This document shows positions 1 through 8,002 of a DNA stretch of 40,754 nt, piece by piece. Source of the stretch: an uncultured Bacilli bacterium (GTDB taxonomy: Bacteria; Bacillota_I; Bacilli_A; RF39; UBA660); contig CANRKG010000013.1 of NCBI GenBank assembly GCA_947631155.1, forward strand, positions 1-40,754, in the 5' to 3' direction. The stretch's first letter is position 1. Every line of letters starts with the position of its first letter. Made by a program: the position numbers and the translations under genes. A model generated the notes under the pieces. The model worked only from the letters and a program-made list of their open reading frames with translations. It searched no databases and was not told where the DNA came from.

Positions 1-149
1 TCATCTATTTTCCTTTTTTCTTTTAATTCTTCTATTATTTGATTTAAAATAACTGATTTTCCACATCTTCTTATACCAACTAATATTTTAATTAAATTTG
101 AATCATAAAATCCTCTTATTTTAGATAAGTAATCCTCTCTTAAAAGCAT
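1..149 (-). CDS. AAA ATPase, DUF4143 type, N-terminal fragment (runs off window)
   Basis: Only the first 49 codons are inside the window; the gene continues beyond base 1. Reading leftward from ATG at 149, the protein begins MLLREDYLSKIRGFYDSN and reaches a Walker A-like GIRRCGKS at residues 25-32. This layout (short lead helix, then GxRRxGKS) is typical of the AAA_14/DUF4143 ATPases common in gut bacteria, whose cellular role is poorly known. The start is supported by an AGGTGA ribosome binding site about 6 nt upstream. A second, intact member of the same broad family lies at 38439-39716. The family call rests on the N-terminus only. Confidence 0.75.
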   Translation of the reverse strand, partial: MLLREDYLSKIRGFYDSNLIKILVGIRRCGKSVILNQIIEELKEKRKID

Positions 150-168
150 ATATATCACCTCTGATTGC

Positions 169-197
169 ATTATACATCATTTTTATATTTTTGTAAA
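169..197 (-). promoter_or_regulatory. Sigma-A-type promoter of the DUF4143 ATPase
   Basis: On the minus strand, TTTACA (192-197) and TATAAT (169-174) are separated by 17 bp, 20 bp upstream of the ATG at 149. The -35 box lies inside the left arm of the palindrome at 195-224, so binding to the palindrome would block this promoter. Confidence 0.6.
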
Positions 198-224
198 GTT
201 ATTACTATCAACCGTAATAACTTT
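195..224. promoter_or_regulatory. Perfect inverted repeat overlapping the -35 box (putative operator)
   Basis: The arms AAAGTTATTAC (195-205) and GTAATAACTTT (214-224) are perfect 11-bp reverse complements around an 8-nt loop. The repeat overlaps the -35 box of the ATPase promoter. A terminator reading is less likely because no gene runs into it on the plus strand and the minus-strand T-run is poor. An autoregulatory operator is the inference. Confidence 0.45.
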
Positions 225-252
225 TTAATTTCAAAAAATTATTACACCATTA

Positions 253-348
253 TTATAATGTACTAAAATCTAAAATATATTGTTTTTTATCTTCTAGTAT
301 TAAATTAGGTAATAAATAATCACCTTGCTTAGTGTAACTAATATTCAT
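253..348 (-). pseudogene. TnpV-like transposon-encoded protein, N-terminal remnant
   Basis: A 31-codon frame starts MNISYTKQGDYLLPNLIL and then stops. The YTKxGDYxxPxL pattern is the usual start of TnpV proteins, which are 100-130 aa accessory proteins of integrative elements in Firmicutes. Everything after about residue 23 is missing, so this is a truncated relic. It lies next to two other broken genes. The match is short and made from memory of the family pattern, hence moderate confidence. Confidence 0.45.
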
Positions 349-380
349 AACATTTCTCCATTTTTTATTATTTTTAAGCT

Positions 381-601
381 TTAATCGTTGTACCTAATAT
401 TTGCTATACATTGACCATCGCCACCTACTATCGGTTTCCTGAATTCAGGAAAGTGATCATTAACATTATTATTACTAGTTTTACAAGCAATCATTGCACG
501 TTTAATAACTTTATAAAAGTTTTCCCATTTACTATATTTTAGTAATGGCATTAATTATCGGACTTCCAGTATTCATTTCCATAATAATCAATTTCTCATA
601 T
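381..601 (-). pseudogene. DinD-like DNA-damage-inducible protein, internal fragment with frameshift
   Basis: The main piece (ATG-like start 551, stop at 381, 56 codons) contains MPLLKYSKWENFYKVIKRAM, then ACKTSNNNVNDHFPEFRKPIVGG. That is the conserved N-terminal region of DinD/KilA-N-like proteins (WxNF.KVIxRA, AC..S...DHF). The expected preceding residues, IDYYGNEYW, are present just upstream (about 552-595) but one base out of frame, and an in-frame TGA precedes them. After VGGDGQ the similarity ends and a stop follows. Both ends and the reading frame are broken, so the gene is dead. DinD is often mobile or SOS-linked. Confidence 0.65.
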
Positions 602-608
602 TTTGGAT

Positions 609-755
609 TTAACCGATACCTCCATGACCAGGGTCAATAGTAATAACTTTACCAAATAAAGGTAAATAGTGTTGTTGTCTTTTTGCATCGACTACTTGAA
701 TAAATAAAATTGAAAGAAAAAAAATAAGAAAAACTTGTAATTTATATTTAGGCAT
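609..755 (-). pseudogene. N-acetylmuramoyl-L-alanine amidase (CwlD-like), N-terminal remnant
   Basis: The 48-aa frame has a hydrophobic signal-anchor (residues 6-23) and then FGKVITIDPGHGGIG, the first zinc-binding motif of Amidase_3 enzymes such as CwlD, which cleave peptidoglycan stems. It stops immediately after GHGG, where DinD-like sequence begins, so about 170 residues of catalytic domain are gone. A proper AAGGTG ribosome binding site precedes the ATG at 755. It is almost certainly a truncated gene, unless the stub is expressed as a membrane microprotein. Confidence 0.65.
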
Positions 756-812
756 ATTCATCACCTTATAATAAATATATGCAATGTTTTTCTACATATT
801 TCAGTTATTATT

Positions 813-849
813 ATTAAAAAAAACTAAGTTCAATTTTGAACTTAGTTTT
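813..849 (-). terminator. Rho-independent terminator of the small T7SS operon
   Basis: The 10-bp arms at 822-831 and 838-847 surround a 6-nt loop, followed on the minus strand by a run of T (plus-strand A-run about 814-823). The hairpin includes the stop codon of the gene ending at 842. Confidence 0.8.
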
Positions 850-1153
850 GAATCATACGCTCACGTTCTTTAATTTTACCAGTAACCATCCTTTGTGTAC
901 CTTCTTTTAAATCAGAAGATAAAGTTTGATAATTACTATTTATCATTTCTAGTTTAGAATTAATACTATTAATTTCAGTATAATATGTTTCTAGAGTGTT
1001 ATCTAGCCCATCTAAGTAACTTTTAAAAGTAAATTTAGAAGGAACATCAAGATTACAATCAGTGATAGCTTTAGATAAATTACTGGCACAAGATTCTGCA
1101 TAATCTTTACAATATTTATAAATACCATCACTTGGATACAATAATTTACTCAT
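842..1153 (-). CDS. Small helical protein of the T7SS operon, unknown
   Basis: This 103-aa protein starts MSKLLYPSDGIYKYCKDYAE. The start is chosen at 1153, behind AAAGGAAG; a longer frame begins inside the previous gene and has no ribosome binding site. It looks all-helical, with heptad-like spacing in the second half and three cysteines (C-x9 spacing near the N-terminus). No WXG motif is visible. It is last in a six-gene operon of similarly sized proteins (7-nt gap after a WXG100 gene), so a role as secreted partner or chaperone of type VII secretion is inferred from context only. Confidence 0.6.
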   Translation of the reverse strand: MSKLLYPSDGIYKYCKDYAESCASNLSKAITDCNLDVPSKFTFKSYLDGLDNTLETYYTEINSINSKLEMINSNYQTLSSDLKEGTQRMVTGKIKERERMIQN

Positions 1154-1160
1154 ATTATCA

Positions 1161-1469
1161 CTAACTTCCTTTTTGAGTTTCAATATTATTATTTTTATTA
1201 ATACACATTTGAACTTCATATACATCTGTGCTTAATTTATAACCTATATCTCTTAATTTACCTATAAAATCAGTATATTGAGCTTTATCAGAAGCAACTT
1301 TTTGAAAATAGAATTGAGCTTGATTTCCAACCCATTCTCTAGTAATACTTGGCACTTCTGAAAATCTAGTAAATAAATTATTAATTTCTGTATTTAATTC
1401 ATTAACTAAAGATATTAAATCTTTCGAAATATCTTCCACTTCGGTAGTATTAATATAAGAAATCGCCAT
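1161..1469 (-). CDS. WXG100-family protein (EsxA/YukE-like)
   Basis: This 102-aa protein has the WXG motif as WVG (residues 46-48) between two predicted long helices: residues 8-40, and AQFYFQKVASDKAQYTDF onward. WXG100 proteins fold as helical hairpins, dimerise and are exported by the type VII ATPase EssC; they may also escort larger substrates. The gene has an AGGTGA site before its ATG at 1469 and sits in the six-gene operon downstream of another WXG100 gene. It carries one C-terminal cysteine. The family call rests on length, motif and context. Confidence 0.75.
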   Translation of the reverse strand: MAISYINTTEVEDISKDLISLVNELNTEINNLFTRFSEVPSITREWVGNQAQFYFQKVASDKAQYTDFIGKLRDIGYKLSTDVYEVQMCINKNNNIETQKGS

Positions 1470-1480
1470 AATTCAATCAC

Positions 1481-1786
1481 CTACTCCTCTTTTCCTTCCT
1501 TCTTATTTTCAACTTTTTCATCTAATCCATGAAGAGCTAAATCTATAGCTGGAATTACTTTACTACTTAAATAATCATATGTAGATTTCATATTTTGTTT
1601 TAATTGAGTGGTTCTTGAAATAATTGGAGTATTACCATCATCAACTTGATATTTATCTTTAATCTCATTTTTAAGATTTTCGACATTATCTATTGCCATA
1701 GCCAATTTTGATATAATTGAATTAAGATTGTTTTTTAATATCTTATATCTTTCAATCTTATTTTCTAGTTTTTCTAGTGATGGCAT
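1481..1786 (-). CDS. Coiled-coil small protein of the T7SS operon, unknown
   Basis: This 101-aa, highly charged, helical protein starts MPSLEKLENKIERYKILKNN and has a lysine/glutamate-rich tail. It contains no cysteine, no WXG and no membrane segment. The pattern (two helices split by a short loop near VDDGNTP) resembles the small helical partners encoded beside LXG or WXG proteins in Firmicutes, such as the YwqH/YwqI type, but that resemblance is loose. GGAGG precedes the ATG at 1786. Its operon position suggests a T7SS substrate partner. Confidence 0.6.
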   Translation of the reverse strand: MPSLEKLENKIERYKILKNNLNSIISKLAMAIDNVENLKNEIKDKYQVDDGNTPIISRTTQLKQNMKSTYDYLSSKVIPAIDLALHGLDEKVENKKEGKEE

Positions 1787-1809
1787 AACTAACTACCTCC
1801 ATATAATTA

Positions 1810-2277
1810 TTAATCTAAACTTATATTACTTGCATTTGAACGAATATCAGAAGCTGCACTTTGAACATCTGAAGAAATACTTTGTCCTGCAGATATAAAG
1901 TTTTGATATGCTTCATCAGCTTCAGCAATCTCTTGTTTCATTGTTGAAACATATGCTTGTAGTAAAGTTTTAATTGCAGCAATAAAATCATAAGCGGCAT
2001 TTTGAACTTCACCTTTTAAAGCACCTGTAATATCTCCTGTTTGGTCAAATTGGTCTATTTGTGCTTGGATTTCTGAACAATAATTTTGTAATTGTGTTTT
2101 TAATTCAGCCATTCCACTTTCACTCATACCAGTAAATCCACCAGACCATATATTTGATAATGAAGTTGATACGCTTCCTACAATACCTTCAATTTGAGTT
2201 CTAGCTGTAGTTAATACACTTGATAAATTATCTTGTACACTATGTGTAAAATTACCAACACTACTTCTAATTGACAT
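1810..2277 (-). CDS. WSG-containing helical protein of the T7SS operon, WXG100-superfamily-like
   Basis: This 155-aa, Ser/Ala/Gln-rich protein is predicted to be almost entirely helical. A short break at NIWSGGFTGMSESGM (residues about 43-57) is a WSG in place of WxG, and two further long helices follow. It is half again as long as a classic WXG100 protein. The composition (few lysines and cysteines, many Ser/Ala) fits an exported protein. Its ATG overlaps the TAA of the upstream WXG100 gene in TAATG, so translation is probably coupled and the two products may be made in equal amounts and pair. The function is not known. Confidence 0.65.
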   Translation of the reverse strand: MSIRSSVGNFTHSVQDNLSSVLTTARTQIEGIVGSVSTSLSNIWSGGFTGMSESGMAELKTQLQNYCSEIQAQIDQFDQTGDITGALKGEVQNAAYDFIAAIKTLLQAYVSTMKQEIAEADEAYQNFISAGQSISSDVQSAASDIRSNASNISLD

Positions 2278-2594
2278 TATTCAGCCCTCCCTTTAATTAA
2301 TTCTTCATCTGCTGTTGCCATTTCATTAACTATTTGATACATTTCAGATTTTAATATATCATAAGTATCACGTAAAGATTGTGCAATCTTTTCCTTATCT
2401 GCTTCCATGTTATTTTTAAATTGTTCTGCAGAAGCTCCCACCCAAGCAGAATCTACGTAGTCTCTAAGAGTACTCATACTGCTATTCATTTTTACAATTG
2501 TATCTTGAATAACTTTTGTATTTAAATTATTCAAAGCTGTTTCTACATTATTAGAATCAAAACCAATTGTAGCACCTTCAATATTTAAAGCCAT
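2277..2594 (-). CDS. esxA: WXG100-family protein (EsxA/YukE-like)
   Basis: This 105-aa protein has helix one at about 15-50, the motif SAWVGASAEQF (WVG at about 51-53) and a second helix ending in YQIVNEMATADEEL. These are the layout and length of EsxA/YukE, the core substrate of Firmicutes type VII secretion. A strong GGAGG site precedes the ATG at 2594. It is second in the operon and translationally coupled to the 155-aa gene after it. The gene symbol is given by family; which of the two WXG100 genes is the functional EsxA is not proven. Confidence 0.8.
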   Translation of the reverse strand: MALNIEGATIGFDSNNVETALNNLNTKVIQDTIVKMNSSMSTLRDYVDSAWVGASAEQFKNNMEADKEKIAQSLRDTYDILKSEMYQIVNEMATADEELIKGRAE

Positions 2595-2606
2595 ATTTTA
2601 TCCCTC

Positions 2607-2945
2607 CTAATCCATAATTGACTTTATTTTGTTTTTAGTTTCGTCAGTATAGTTTTGGAACAATGTCACTAAAGTTTTATCATTATCTTGCATTTTCTTA
2701 ATTAAGGCGATGAAGTCATCTGAATAACTTATAATATTATTTTTTATGACTGGATAATATATTTTTAAATTATTATAATAATCAATAAGTTTTGAACAAG
2801 GTGAGCCCTGATAGTGATTTGGTAGCTTATTCATACATGCATCAATTTTATCAAATATTTCAGATATTCTGTCAGCATAATCTAAAACTTCTAAACTCAA
2901 ACTACTTAATTCATCCTCGTTTATTCCTGCAACTGCATCATTCAA
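2607..2945 (-). CDS. Small helical protein heading the T7SS operon, unknown
   Basis: This 112-aa protein starts with TTG at 2945, placed 8 nt behind AAGGAG; no ATG fits the frame and spacing. Two long helices flank LPNHYQGSPCSKLIDYY (residues about 41-57), where YQG sits in the position of a WXG turn, so this may be a diverged WXG100-like hairpin. It is the first gene of the operon, and the TTG start could set a lower expression level than the genes after it. There is no signal peptide or membrane segment. Confidence 0.6.
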   Translation of the reverse strand: MNDAVAGINEDELSSLSLEVLDYADRISEIFDKIDACMNKLPNHYQGSPCSKLIDYYNNLKIYYPVIKNNIISYSDDFIALIKKMQDNDKTLVTLFQNYTDETKNKIKSIMD

Positions 2946-2977
2946 TTTAATTGCTCCTTTCTAACTTATCCTGATAA

Positions 2978-2992
2978 AACTATAACATAGTT
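2978..2992 (-). promoter_or_regulatory. Extended -10 promoter and small palindrome ahead of the WXG100 operon
   Basis: On the minus strand TGTTATAGT is an extended -10 (TATAGT at 2979-2984), about 34 bp before the TTG start. No good -35 is visible. The same bases form a small palindrome, AACTAT-GTT-ATAGTT (2978-2992), which could be an operator or chance. Confidence 0.45.
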
Positions 2993-3089
2993 ACTCTATG
3001 CTTATATTAATTATTTCATACTTAATATATAAATTGCAACAATTCTTTTTAAAGTTGACAAAATTTTACTTATAGTAAATATTTAAATT

Positions 3090-3114
3090 AAAAAGTGCAT
3101 CAATAATGATGCAT
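3090..3114 (-). terminator. Terminator after the EssC-EsaB operon
   Basis: The arms at 3095-3102 and 3107-3114 (one mismatch, 4-nt loop) are followed on the minus strand by five or more T. The terminator lies 5 nt past the esaB stop and separates the essC operon from the WXG100 operon. Confidence 0.7.
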
Positions 3115-3118
3115 CTTC

Positions 3119-3370
3119 TTAAAAAAGTACTAATTCAGTTCCATTTCTAATGTCAGTTTGTCTTATAGTATTATTTTTATCATATATAATTCCAGAATAC
3201 CTATTACATAAACAGGCGTTCTTTTTTATTGGATAAACCTTAGATAAATCATTAACTAATTTACATAAAAGTTCAGAAATTTCACCAATATATTTATTTA
3301 TGGGAATATACATTTCATAACTTTCTTCTATTTCTGGAACATATAATTTAATTAAAACTTTATATTCCAT
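3119..3370 (-). CDS. esaB: EsaB/YukD-like ubiquitin-fold protein of type VII secretion
   Basis: The protein is 83 aa. The beta-rich start (MEYKVLIKLYVPEIEESYEMYIP), central helix (YIGEISELLCKLVNDL) and ending IRNGTELVLF match the ubiquitin-like EsaB/YukD family, small cytosolic regulators or components of Firmicutes type VII secretion, normally about 80 aa. Its ATG overlaps the stop codon of essC in TAATG, so it is coupled to the ATPase gene, as expected for this family. It has no C-terminal diglycine, so conjugation is not implied. Confidence 0.8.
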   Translation of the reverse strand: MEYKVLIKLYVPEIEESYEMYIPINKYIGEISELLCKLVNDLSKVYPIKKNACLCNRYSGIIYDKNNTIRQTDIRNGTELVLF

Positions 3371-6300
3371 TATTCATCACCATCCATAAGTGTTTTTATA
3401 ACTTTGTACTCACTATTATTAATACTATAAGCTAAACCTTCATAATCATATTTTTTATCTTCTGAATTAACTTCCTTATTAGTAAATATACTTTGATTTG
3501 CAAAACCTGTTCCTAACCACAAACCTTTAGCTGTATTAACTTGATCAAACCACTTTTCTAGTTTTAGGATTCTTAATTTATCATAGTCATCAATTAAAAT
3601 ATAAATACTCTTTTTACTTTTTGGTAGTTTATCAAGAAGATTTTTAAATATTTCTATGCCACCTTTAGATAGTTTTCTTTTATATTGCCCGGCACCAATT
3701 ATAATGTTTACTGCAAAATCTTGTGTTTCTGTACGTGTCAATACATCTTTTTCTAAAGCTCCAAACACAACATCAATGTCTTCATTAAATAATTTAATAT
3801 CTAAAATTGGCTTTTTAAATAAATCTAACATATCTACAACTCTGACTTTAACATTTGGAACTTTTGCTAAAACAGCCGTTAAGCCATAGAAGAAATTCAT
3901 ATTATCTTTTATACTTTTTCCTGTAAATAAATGAATTTTTTCAGATAGAAAATCATACTTAGATACTTCTTTATCATAGAAATCATAACCTATTGGTACA
4001 GCAGCAAGATCTGTTATGAAACTAACTAAATCTTCACTAGATACATCATCAGGAATTTTAGCTAATTGTTTTACTTTATATTTGTAATATGAAACACATT
4101 GATCAGCATAGGTCTTTATCGTTTCGAGTTCTTTCTCTTCTTCATCTATTATAGCTGTTTGGAATTCGCAATAAGAATCACTAGTAGTTGCATCTGTTTT
4201 ACAAATTCCTCTACCTACTGTTTTCTTTGGTATTAAGCCTTTTCGACAATTAGTAATAGTTCTATATTGAGAATCATCAGATAATTGCATTAAAATTATA
4301 TGATTAAAATATTGTAATTGTCTTTGTCTTAATGCATTTGGAGAATTTACACTTACTATAAATATAACGCCATATTTTGGTGCATCTCTAAATAAATTAG
4401 TCATTGCATCATTTAACTTAGGTAACACTTCACAAAATACATCAAAACTATTTATGATTGACACAATTAAACTCATCTTTTTTTCATTAACTTTATTGTA
4501 ATATTCAAAAGATCCATTATAATCAGAAAGAATTTCTTTTCGACGATCAATTTCTTCAATAACTAGATCTAAAACCCCTGCAACTTTGTCTATATCATCT
4601 TGGAAAACAACTTCTCCAACATGTGGAAATTTAGAAAATTTCTTTAAAGTCTCTGCCCCAAAATCGATAATATAAAAGGCTATTTCTTTAGGCGTATGTT
4701 CACATACACTGGACCATACAATTGTCGAAATTAATGAATCATTACTTTGTCCATTTTGACTAATAATAGCGACATTGCCTTGAGACAAATCAATTTGTAA
4801 TAAACCTTGTTCTTGTTTTCGTGGTTCATCATATTCTCCGATTGCTATATTATAAGTATAACGTTGTATTTTACTGCGATCACGATTATATTTTTTATAT
4901 AAATCATTTAAAATTATTTTAGTTTTAATATTTTCTAACCATAAAGGATGACTTTTTAAAGTTATTTGTTTACTTATCTCAGATATATAAGCTACTATAT
5001 TAAGTAATTCTTCACCTTGACTTTCTCCTTTTTGTTCAACTTTCTCTTCGTAAAAACCAACCGTTCTTCCTATATTATCAATATATTGAATTGAATCATC
5101 TATTTTTCTTTTTAAAACATCAGAAGGATAATATTTTGCTCCAGCCCAAGCTGATTGTCCTAAGTTATAGTAATCATCATTACCAACTTGAAGATAAAAG
5201 GCTCCTGTTTGTTTTAAGAAAGCAGCATCAGGTTTTTTTAAGACTTCATTTGAATCTCCTTTATCTTGAACTTTTAAACAAACTTTAAATTTAGAATTAG
5301 ACCAAATTTGTTCATTAACTACTCCACTTGGTTTTTGAGTAGCTAAAATTAAATGGATTCCTAAACTACGACCAATACGGGAAGTAGAAATTAATTGTTC
5401 CATAAACTCAGGTTGTTGTTGTTTTAACTCAGCAAATTCATCACAAATAATTAATAAATGACTTAATGGTTCTTCAACCAAGCCTTTTCGATAATATTGT
5501 TGATATTTATATATGTTCATTGAACCTTCTTTTAATTTTTCACGAGCATCATTAAATATTGACTGACGTCTTTTTAATTCTGATTCAATTGCTGCTATAG
5601 ATCTAAATATTTCGGATTTATCTAAGTTTGTTATTGTCCCTGCTAAATGGGGCAATTTAATCCCTAATTCAGCATTTTCAAAACTTTTGGCTAAACCTCC
5701 ACCTTTATAATCTATTAAAACAAATTGAACTTCATCAGGACTAAAATTAACAGCTAATGACAAGACATAGGTTACAATCCACTCAGACTTACCAGAACCA
5801 GTAGTTCCTGCTACTAAACCATGAGGTCCATATGCTTTTTCATGGATATCCATTTTAAATATTTCTCCACTTTGGTCTATTCCTACAGGAACAGATAAAC
5901 TCAAAATTGGATTATTATTTGTCCATCTCGATATACTATTTAACTGTTCTACTCTACCTAAATTGTATAATTCTAAGAATGATAACGAAGATGGCAACTC
6001 ATATTTTTCTTTATCAACTAAAATTGGTATATTAGCTAACTTTTGAGCACATTTATATATGTCAATTTCATTATATTTATTAAAATCTGCTTTAAAGATT
6101 TTTTGATTATCATTAATTTTACTAGTCATAATAGCAGAGTTAGTCTCAGAAATACAAATAAAATCAGAAGTTTCACTTGGTAATGTCGAAATACTTTGAG
6201 AAGTTATTATTATAGAAAAGCCCATATTTCTTTTATAGTGTAATATTTTATTTATTAAAGATACATTTCTAACAGATGTCATATCATCAACGAAAAATAA

Positions 6301-7968
6301 ATAATATGGTCTAAAATCATCAAAATCTTTTTTAGAATTATTATCTGATCCATCATCTTCTAATTTTACATCATCGCTATCTGATACTCTCGCATCAAAA
6401 GTTTTTTCTAAATCTGTTGCGATAGCTGATAATTCTTCAACAGTAGTGGCAAAATATCGTATAGTTTTTTGATTATCCCAACAATGTGGAACAATTCTTA
6501 AATAATTCCATTTTTCTGGTTCTTTTGTAAAAACTACTATTTTTAAATCTGTATATGAGTGGAAAGTTAACATTTGTAGGAATATACAATCCATAAATTG
6601 TTTTATTAATACGGGATCTCCTACAATAGAATTAATACTTTGTTTAGTAAAAGTATAACTTATTGGCACTTCAGGAATAGTTAAAGAATCATCAACAATC
6701 TTTTTTAATTCTGTAAATAAATTATCTTCATTTTCAATTTGAAAGGATTCTTTTGGTACACTAATTTTTAATTTTGTTGAAACTGTACCAATACCTAGAC
6801 GAATTGATAAAAAATCTTCATGATCGATACTTCTTTGCCATAATTCTTTACTTTTTTTATCAATTATATTTTGACATTGTACTGCAGATGGATGATTACT
6901 TAAAATCGTATTTTTTTGATTTGTTTTAATTAAATTGATTTGTTTTTTCTTTTGTTCTAGGTAAGCTGTATACTTTTCTTGTCTCTTTTTTTCTTTTGCT
7001 TTTAAAAGTTTATTATTAAATTTTCTAGTAATAGTAGGCCATAGTATTGCTCCTGAAATTGTAACTGCCATTGTACCCATGGAGATAAAAAATCTAAATG
7101 GTGTAGTTTGTCCTGAAATATAAGATGCTAAAAAACTAACCATTGATAAAACAGAAGTACTAACCATCGTTAATTGTGGTCCTATTGTTAAAAGTGCTGG
7201 AGTATCATTTTCTTGTATTGGTGCAGGAGGTTCATCAATATCAACAGTCTCTTCTTCAATAATAAAATTAAATCTTGGGGCTTTGAAAAAGTAATCTTCT
7301 TTAGAAAATAATGGTGTATCTATCTCATTTTGTTGAGTTGAACCGATGTTAGGTTTATAATCTTGTTCCACTGGTTTTGATTGAATATTACCAGCTTTAA
7401 TTCTTACAGCATTATTAGGATTATTTATAATTATTCTTGGTCCTACAATTATTACTCTTAAGCCATAGAAAAATATATAATCACCACTAACTATTGTTTC
7501 CCCATTTCTTATTCTTCTACCTGATATAAAAAAGTTACTAGAACTAGCTTCTACTTTCCAACTAGACTGTTGAACTATAGGAGTAACTTTTATTATTTCT
7601 TGTCCATTTGGCATTTTACTATCATATGGATAATATATATCACAATTAGGATTATTACCTATTGTAATACCATTAAACATATTAAATACTGAGGTGCTAG
7701 AATCATATTTAGGAATTGCAACTAATTTTAATTTATCTCTACCAAAACTAGATATCAAGGTGCAAACCTTATATGGAATAAGTTGAGATTTTGGTTCTAT
7801 AAATTCATTTGACATAAAACCATCTGCTAGTTGCACAATCCATTTATCATCTTCTGAACAAATACTTGCTATTAAGCGTTCTCCAACATATAAAGGATAC
7901 ATACCACTAATCTTAATTGGCAAATTAATTGTAACTAAAATATTTTCATTAAATAAATATACAATCAT
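3370..7968 (-). CDS. essC: EssC/YukB-type FHA and FtsK/SpoIIIE ATPase, motor of type VII secretion
   Basis: This 1532-aa membrane ATPase powers export of WXG100 substrates. The order is FHA-like N-terminus (about 1-190, with IGNNPNCDIYYP near 103), two membrane segments (about 258-284 and 291-312), a degenerate ATPase module (about 430-650), an intact FtsK/SpoIIIE module with Walker A GTTGSGKS (721-728) and Walker B LLIICDE (838-844), a second module lacking a P-loop (near 1070), and a third reduced module with TGKS near 1349. This is the EssC plan, slightly longer than the usual ~1480 aa. GGAG precedes the ATG at 7968. It is coupled to esaB; no EssA, EssB or EsaA gene is in the window. Confidence 0.92.
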   Translation of the reverse strand: MIVYLFNENILVTINLPIKISGMYPLYVGERLIASICSEDDKWIVQLADGFMSNEFIEPKSQLIPYKVCTLISSFGRDKLKLVAIPKYDSSTSVFNMFNGITIGNNPNCDIYYPYDSKMPNGQEIIKVTPIVQQSSWKVEASSSNFFISGRRIRNGETIVSGDYIFFYGLRVIIVGPRIIINNPNNAVRIKAGNIQSKPVEQDYKPNIGSTQQNEIDTPLFSKEDYFFKAPRFNFIIEEETVDIDEPPAPIQENDTPALLTIGPQLTMVSTSVLSMVSFLASYISGQTTPFRFFISMGTMAVTISGAILWPTITRKFNNKLLKAKEKKRQEKYTAYLEQKKKQINLIKTNQKNTILSNHPSAVQCQNIIDKKSKELWQRSIDHEDFLSIRLGIGTVSTKLKISVPKESFQIENEDNLFTELKKIVDDSLTIPEVPISYTFTKQSINSIVGDPVLIKQFMDCIFLQMLTFHSYTDLKIVVFTKEPEKWNYLRIVPHCWDNQKTIRYFATTVEELSAIATDLEKTFDARVSDSDDVKLEDDGSDNNSKKDFDDFRPYYLFFVDDMTSVRNVSLINKILHYKRNMGFSIIITSQSISTLPSETSDFICISETNSAIMTSKINDNQKIFKADFNKYNEIDIYKCAQKLANIPILVDKEKYELPSSLSFLELYNLGRVEQLNSISRWTNNNPILSLSVPVGIDQSGEIFKMDIHEKAYGPHGLVAGTTGSGKSEWIVTYVLSLAVNFSPDEVQFVLIDYKGGGLAKSFENAELGIKLPHLAGTITNLDKSEIFRSIAAIESELKRRQSIFNDAREKLKEGSMNIYKYQQYYRKGLVEEPLSHLLIICDEFAELKQQQPEFMEQLISTSRIGRSLGIHLILATQKPSGVVNEQIWSNSKFKVCLKVQDKGDSNEVLKKPDAAFLKQTGAFYLQVGNDDYYNLGQSAWAGAKYYPSDVLKRKIDDSIQYIDNIGRTVGFYEEKVEQKGESQGEELLNIVAYISEISKQITLKSHPLWLENIKTKIILNDLYKKYNRDRSKIQRYTYNIAIGEYDEPRKQEQGLLQIDLSQGNVAIISQNGQSNDSLISTIVWSSVCEHTPKEIAFYIIDFGAETLKKFSKFPHVGEVVFQDDIDKVAGVLDLVIEEIDRRKEILSDYNGSFEYYNKVNEKKMSLIVSIINSFDVFCEVLPKLNDAMTNLFRDAPKYGVIFIVSVNSPNALRQRQLQYFNHIILMQLSDDSQYRTITNCRKGLIPKKTVGRGICKTDATTSDSYCEFQTAIIDEEEKELETIKTYADQCVSYYKYKVKQLAKIPDDVSSEDLVSFITDLAAVPIGYDFYDKEVSKYDFLSEKIHLFTGKSIKDNMNFFYGLTAVLAKVPNVKVRVVDMLDLFKKPILDIKLFNEDIDVVFGALEKDVLTRTETQDFAVNIIIGAGQYKRKLSKGGIEIFKNLLDKLPKSKKSIYILIDDYDKLRILKLEKWFDQVNTAKGLWLGTGFANQSIFTNKEVNSEDKKYDYEGLAYSINNSEYKVIKTLMDGDE

Positions 7969-8002
7969 ACCCCAACTTCTCCATTCTTTTTATTTTTTAT
8001 AA

